Positions 60,254 to 64,000 of a stretch of DNA of 64,000 nucleotides are shown one piece after another. The position numbers were made by a program, and so were the translations under genes. Under the pieces are notes generated by a model. The model was not told the origin of the DNA and made no database searches. It saw only the letters and a list, made by a program, of their open reading frames with translations. The first letter of the stretch is position 1. Every line of letters begins with the position of its first letter. The stretch covers positions 1-64,000 of the forward strand of contig JAJQDT010000121.1 of NCBI GenBank assembly GCA_021202075.1. Direction: 5' to 3'. Source of the stretch: Lachnospiraceae bacterium. GTDB lineage: Bacteria > Bacillota > Clostridia > Lachnospirales > Lachnospiraceae.

Positions 60254-61216
60254 TCATAAAATACCTCTCGCATAGATTACCAGAAGCGCGCAGATCTCCC
60301 TTATGATATTGTGCGGCAGCATTCCGGCATCCGATGAAGCCGGAACGCCAAAAGCATTCTGATAGCCTGCCTTTCTGGCAAGAAGAAGCGCACGGTAAAT
60401 ATGGAAATTGTTTGACAGGATCGCCACCGGCTCACGGATTTCTATGATCCTCTCCGATTTCGTACCAGTCTCTGCGTCTGTTCCCTCCGATACAATGTCT
60501 GACTGCATACTGTAGATTCCGGAGCTTATTTCTGTCTGTATTCCTTCCTCTTCCGAATCCTGCCCTGACGACTCGATGCCATTTCCTGATTTCAACTCGG
60601 ATACGGAAAACATATCATTTTTAGTGCCAGCCATCTGCTGCCGGATCAGCTCCGCAGAAAATTCCAGGTTTTCCTGCGTGCTGGTCGACCCATCTTCCAG
60701 AAGGAGCCGTTCCTCTGGCACCCCGGCCGCCGTAAGATAACGGTACATGCATTCTGCCTCAGAGATCTCCTCATCGGCGCCCTGTCCGCCGGAGAGTATC
60801 AGGATAGCGCCCGGATGCGCTTCTGCGTATTGCGCCGCCCGGTCCAGACGCCGTTTCAGTGCACGCGAAGGAGAGGTGCCCTTGACCTGCGCGCCCAGCA
60901 CAATCACGTAAGACGGTTCCTGTTCCGATGGATTCCCTGCATACATCGCCAGAACAATCCGACTCCCAGTCACCAGCGCAGCAATAAGAGCCGCCGCCAG
61001 CAGCACCAGAATCGCGCCGGTCACAAACCGCAGAGGTGTCCCCGGATGCAAATCCTGATAGTGAAGGGCATATCGAAGCAGCAGCAAAGCAATCCCGGAC
61101 AACAGCCAGAACCAGGCAAAGCTTGCAGTGAGGCCGGCGTAAAGTACGACGCCCACATAATAAAAAAGAATCAGGATGCCCAAAAGGAAGCATCCTGTCT
61201 CCAAAACAGTTCTCAT
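60254..61216 (-). CDS. DUF218/YdcF-like membrane protein
   Basis: A 320-residue protein with about three membrane segments in the first 95 residues, then a DUF218 (SanA/ElyC/YdcF) domain: YVIVLGAQVKGTSPSRALKRRLDRA, ILILSGGQGADEEISEAE and VAILSNNFHIYRALLLARKAG. Between the two halves a ~65-residue Ser/Glu-rich insert (about 200-262) interrupts the fold. Family members affect envelope or peptidoglycan integrity; the reaction is unknown. Confidence 0.87.
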   Translation of the reverse strand: MRTVLETGCFLLGILILFYYVGVVLYAGLTASFAWFWLLSGIALLLLRYALHYQDLHPGTPLRFVTGAILVLLAAALIAALVTGSRIVLAMYAGNPSEQEPSYVIVLGAQVKGTSPSRALKRRLDRAAQYAEAHPGAILILSGGQGADEEISEAECMYRYLTAAGVPEERLLLEDGSTSTQENLEFSAELIRQQMAGTKNDMFSVSELKSGNGIESSGQDSEEEGIQTEISSGIYSMQSDIVSEGTDAETGTKSERIIEIREPVAILSNNFHIYRALLLARKAGYQNAFGVPASSDAGMLPHNIIREICALLVIYARGIL

Positions 61217-61355
61217 ACGAATTCCTCTTTTATACGATGGCTTCCATCAGAGCATAGATCAGAGCATAGCGGCCTTCACAAAACAGGATGTCCATCGCAA
61301 AACTGGTAAACTGCCGCCCATTGTCCAAAGCCAATAGGCTTCCTGCCTCAATACC

Positions 61356-61859
61356 TCATGATCTGCCGCAGCAGAACTTATATTTTTTCCCGCTTCCGCA
61401 GGGGCACGGATCATTGCGCCCGATCTTTTTCCCCTTCACGACCGTGTTCATCTTCTTTGCCTCGAGGTAAAGCGAATGCCGCTTTTCCACATCGAAAATC
61501 GCATCCCATGCAGGCAGCTGATAGAGCCAGTCCGCCTTCGCGTCTACCATATTTTTATAAAGCTTTTCATTGTCAAAGTCCAGGCTGACAGGCGTATCCT
61601 CATCCATCTCTTCAATCGGGTTCGGCACTTTGAGGCTTTCATTGATGCCGTCCAGAAATCCTGTCATTTCCATGACGGTAACGCCAAATTTTTCCGCCAG
61701 CTCTTTCACGGTACCGCTGACGGCTTCCTCCGGATTCTGCAGAAGGACTTCATAAATACTTTTCTCCTTCTGAAAATAATCCGACCAGAATTCCCCAAGG
61801 ACCTTCTTATCAGTTTCTGTTGAATACGCTGTCTCTCTCCAGCTCTCTAATAATCCCAT
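61356..61859 (-). CDS. SEC-C domain protein
   Basis: A 167-residue protein ending with a SEC-C zinc motif, [17 protein letters not shown]. The N-terminal part is helical ([30 protein letters not shown]) with [28 protein letters not shown]. This arrangement is common in small Lachnospiraceae SEC-C proteins of unknown role; SEC-C motifs mediate ribosome or protein contacts. Confidence 0.85.
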   Translation of the reverse strand: MGLLESWRETAYSTETDKKVLGEFWSDYFQKEKSIYEVLLQNPEEAVSGTVKELAEKFGVTVMEMTGFLDGINESLKVPNPIEEMDEDTPVSLDFDNEKLYKNMVDAKADWLYQLPAWDAIFDVEKRHSLYLEAKKMNTVVKGKKIGRNDPCPCGSGKKYKFCCGRS

Positions 61860-62012
61860 TTTCCTTTACCATCCTGAAATAAATATAAAAGTATAACCAG
61901 CAACCTGAGAAATACGTTTGCATTATAACCCTGTTTTTCTGACCTGACAAGTACCTGTTTTGAACTTTCATCCATTTACATGCTAATCTCTTTACGCTTT
62001 CATCCATAATTA

Positions 62013-63516
62013 TCACTCACGTGAATAAATAATAATCGGATAGCCGGCAGTGATGGTGTTGTAAATCGTCGCTGCTGCGGCGAGCGGCAGATTAATGCAG
62101 CCATGGCTCCCATAGGTCTGATAGAGGGTACCGCCAAACGAAGAACGCCAGGTCGCGTCGTGAAGACCCTGCCCGTTGGCAAACGGCATCCAGTACGTCA
62201 CATCCGTCTCATATCCGTAATACTCGCTGCTCAGAGTGTAGGGGCTTGCCTTGTAAGCAATGGGAAACGCCCCCCTGCAGGGTCTCCCTTTCCTCCGTTG
62301 GCTTGCCGCTGACAATATCTGTGCCGATAATCAGCGAATAATCCTTATACAGCCACAGATACTGCTGATCCAGACTCACTTCAATATAACAGCCGGCCAG
62401 GTCGTCGACGCCATTCCTGGTCAGTCCTTCATTGCTGTAAACAGGCTCCCGTGTGATCGTTGTACCGCTCTGCAAGTCCTCACAGAGCTGCGCATATTCC
62501 CCGTCCTGGTCAATCGTATAGCCATATTCATTATTGGTGACGGTCACAGTGTCGCCCGCTGTCGTTGTGAAATAGCGTTCTACATACTTCGTATCATAGG
62601 CAGCCGCCAGATCATCAATATAAACCTGGATTTTGGATGTATCCAGCTCCACCCCGTCATCGGTAATCTCCAGCCAGGAGCAGATGGTATCCGAATCCAG
62701 CTCGACCGTCTGTGCGCCAAACACATAAACGACGGAAGTATTTTTATAATTTGCAAGGCTCTCATTCAGCTGATTCGCTTTTATGATCAGCTCCTCATCA
62801 TTCTCTGTCACTGACACAGTCTGATAAGATCGCACATCCAGTTTTACTGTAACGGACTCCTGTATCGGGCTCTTGGCAAACGCTTCCTCCATCGCATCTG
62901 AAATCACCTGCTTCAGATTGTCCTCATCAATCATGTTTCCCTGCCAGCTGGACCGGATCACAAACGCTCCGGCTTCACTGTCATATTCTAGATACGCGTC
63001 CTCGGACATCGTGCGCCCCAGCTCTGCCTCAAAATGCTCCGCTGAGATAGCCGCTGAGAGCTTCTCCTCATCCGTTTGTATCGTATATGAAATTGTGATG
63101 TCTCTTTTTTTCTCAATAATCCCGCGTTCGCCAAGCAGCTTGGACTGAACCTGCCCGAGTTCTTCCCGAAGCGCATCGGGATCCAGCGAAAAGCCTGCTT
63201 CCCCGAGCGTTGTACGATACAGTTCTTCCCCATTTTCCCGAAAAATCAGCTCCCCCGCTTCAAATGTTTCCTCAAGCTTCTGCGCCGCTTTTTCAATTGT
63301 CATGCCGGACACGCTCACACCATAGATGGACAGCCGGTGCGCCATCCTCGTCTGATCCAGAAAAAAATCCCCCAGAAACAGACACACAAAAAAAAGCGCA
63401 ATCATCAGCACCGCAGCCTGTCTCCGAAGACTTCTCCTTCGCTTCGCTTCCAGTTCGGATTTCCTCCGCTGATACTCCCGCTCTCTTCTGTAATATGTAT
63501 TTCTGTCCTGGTCCAT
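62013..63516 (-). pseudogene. L,D-transpeptidase, frameshifted at a G6 run
   Basis: The gene would encode ~500 residues: basic N-terminus, a membrane helix (about 33-52), VanW-type peptidoglycan-binding domains (VSVSGMTIEKAAQKLEETF, YGYTIDQDG), and a YkuD catalytic domain. The first frame (63516 to 62209) runs through DQQYLWLYKDYSLIIGTDIVSG and then goes wrong after EERETLQGG. The second frame (to 62013) continues correctly with FPIAYKASPY and the catalytic SHGCINLP. The break is at a run of six G (plus 62270-62275); one base less would restore ETLQGAFPIAYK. As read, the catalytic Cys is not translated in frame. It could be a mutation, slip-strand phase variation or a sequence error. Confidence 0.85.
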
Positions 63517-63700
63517 CTGCTTACCTCTGTATCTGGGATATCCCTGAAAAATCCAGATTCCAATATAACAGAAAAAATGGAAAAAATACAGGACATAACT
63601 ATTAAGTTTTTTTTAAGATTGTTAACTACTCTCTTTCATTGTCATTTCGGGCACTCCATTGATATCGTACCGTGCGTCATACATAACATATCCGGCATTC

Positions 63701-64000
63701 TCAGGCGACACAGCTGCCATGCCACACCACCTGAGGCTCTTCCACGCATGCCATACGCGCCAGCACAAGGCAGGCGCAGGCACAGATCTGCATAATCGAG
63801 CGGCAGTCGTCAAGCTCGGAGTGCCCGGCCTGATGCATGTAACTCCGGTGCATCTGCTCAATGCAGGCAAACAACTGCTCTGCGGTTCGAATTCCCGAAG
63901 AGCAGCCACGCTGTTCCTCAAACACAGTCTGCGCCTCTTCTGTGCACAAATACGCGCGCATCAGATATTTCATCCGGTTCTCATACAGGCAATGATCTTT
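63701..64000 (-). CDS. Hypothetical protein, cut by the window edge (partial)
   Basis: The frame is open from the window edge to a stop at 63701 (about 100 residues visible). It reads KDHCLYENRMKYLMRAYLCTEEAQTVFEEQ in two helices and later LDDCRSIMQICACACLVLARMACVEE. No family is recognised. A second frame ending at 63622 has coding-like text at its end (GYVMYDARYDINGVPEM), so a frameshift near 63720 is possible. Confidence 0.45.
   Translation of the reverse strand, partial: KDHCLYENRMKYLMRAYLCTEEAQTVFEEQRGCSSGIRTAEQLFACIEQMHRSYMHQAGHSELDDCRSIMQICACACLVLARMACVEEPQVVWHGSCVA

Noticed and set aside
1..64000. tRNA or rRNA genes
   Set aside because: No tRNA cloverleaf or rRNA-like conserved stretch was recognised by eye; a tRNAscan-SE run would settle this.

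Overview
The window looks like chromosomal DNA of a gut-type Lachnospiraceae bacterium (Bacillota, Clostridia). The basis is gene content and order: ireB-ruvX-DUF1292, an HPr paralog, thiI with a NifS-type desulfurase, rsmE/prmA, long-form hpf, fhs, class C sortase pili and Rpn-type nucleases. Base composition is moderate (about 50% GC by eye), most genes lie on the minus strand, and sigma-A-type promoters and Rho-independent terminators are easy to read. The species cannot be named from sequence alone.

Layout. 1-1740: inner end of an integrated element with a 26-residue holin-like toxin, two short minus-strand RNAs and a tyrosine integrase that abuts the conserved 3' end of rnj. 1741-11999: housekeeping genes (RNase J, ireB-ruvX-DUF1292, mtaB, a His-less HPr paralog, thiI, cysteine desulfurase, Dabb protein, rsmE, prmA). 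12000-18650: AI-2E exporter overlapping luxS, DUF5662 overlapping a GH13 debranching-enzyme relative that has lost key catalytic residues, exodeoxyribonuclease III, and a second DUF1292 gene. 18670-24280: a decayed repeat-protein remnant, then a surface-polysaccharide control operon (Wzz/CpsC, CpsD kinase, LCP protein) followed by a secreted acidic protein and a small membrane protein. 24450-29365: UvrD-like helicase, gltX, ftsW. 29485-32560: one intact Rpn nuclease and a graveyard of defence fragments (second Rpn, HsdS, HI0074/HEPN-like). 32717-37252: tsf, rpsB with a repeat-rich leader, a SpoIID-like/peptidoglycan-binding protein behind nine 11-bp tandem repeats, nrdR. 37262-52540: a complete sortase pilus locus with two class C sortases, a 3124-residue secreted protein, and two pilins. 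53172-57685: hpf, a eukaryotic-type HisA, an Asp-rich lipoprotein, an FMN-bind-like protein, a DUF1576 membrane protein. 57849-60074: fhs, led by a ZTP riboswitch with terminator and then a THF riboswitch. 60254-64000: DUF218 protein, SEC-C protein, a frameshifted L,D-transpeptidase, and a hypothetical gene cut by the window edge.

How parts work together. ThiI and the desulfurase form the sulfur-transfer pair for 4-thiouridine in tRNA. LuxS makes the AI-2 precursor and is translationally coupled to a probable AI-2 exporter. Wzz, CpsD and LCP form the chain-length/phosphoregulation/attachment module of a capsule. The pilins and sortases form a self-contained fibre assembly unit. The strongest regulatory observation is the ZTP + THF tandem in front of fhs: two different readouts of one-carbon folate status on the same leader. 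The other notable items are the two-antisense-RNA toxin locus, the giant pilus-locus protein without a sorting signal, and the phased tandem repeats at 35116-35214.
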